Assembly (NCBI GenBank): GCA_964461135.1
Contig: CAYWTB010000146.1
Span: 1 to 6,396, forward strand
Length of the DNA stretch: 6,396 nucleotides
Reading direction: 5' to 3'
Origin: RQOF01 sp964461135
GTDB taxonomy: Bacteria > Calditrichota > Calditrichia > RBG-13-44-9
Below the pieces are notes generated by a model. The model worked only from the letters and a program-made list of their open reading frames with translations. It was not told where the DNA came from and did no database searches. The position numbers and the translations under genes are program-made. How positions within the stretch are numbered: position 1 is the stretch's first letter; the number at the start of each line of letters is the position of its first letter. Positions 6,381 to 6,396 of this stretch are shown in pieces.

Positions 6381-6396
6381 AGTCATGATATTTGGT

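Overview
The window reads as chromosomal DNA from a Gram-negative bacterium of moderate GC content. The evidence is MacB/FtsX-type exporter permeases, an exported small beta-barrel protein, and Shine-Dalgarno sites before at least two genes. The gene types fit a lineage in or near the FCB superphylum (Bacteroidota, Ignavibacteria, Calditrichota or Marinimicrobia-like), but this placement is an inference from gene style and no marker gene is present.

Layout. Positions 1-97 are an AT-rich left edge that may hold the tail of an upstream gene. Positions 98-1345 and 1372-2616 (+) encode two paralogous MacB/FtsX-type ABC transporter permeases, 26 bp apart and almost certainly co-transcribed. Their ATPase and periplasmic adaptor are not in the window and would be expected upstream. 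Positions 2617-3022 form a 406-bp AT-rich intergenic region with no convincing gene. It holds short direct repeats, a possible promoter, and a nested inverted repeat just before the next gene. Positions 3023-5800 (+) encode a 925-residue signalling protein: N-terminal zinc ribbon, class III nucleotide cyclase domain, AAA/STAND-type ATPase, a short helical TPR-like stretch, two transmembrane helices, and a C-terminal domain that looks PH-like. Positions 5843-6328 (-) encode a secreted small beta-barrel protein of the DUF3996 / BAPKO_0422-like type. It converges on the cyclase gene and has its own ribosome binding site and -10 box at the right edge.

How they work together. The two permeases probably form the membrane part of one heterodimeric exporter of the MacB/LolCE superfamily. 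The cyclase is a separate unit that probably makes cAMP (or cGMP) under control of its ATPase module, and its tail would attach it to the inner face of the cytoplasmic membrane. The barrel gene is a third, independent unit, and nothing in the sequence links it functionally to the cyclase. The most unusual item is the cyclase architecture, in which the long TPR array usual for this family appears to be replaced by a membrane hairpin plus PH-like domain. Next is the structured leader in front of that gene. No mobile element, CRISPR array, tRNA or rRNA was seen.
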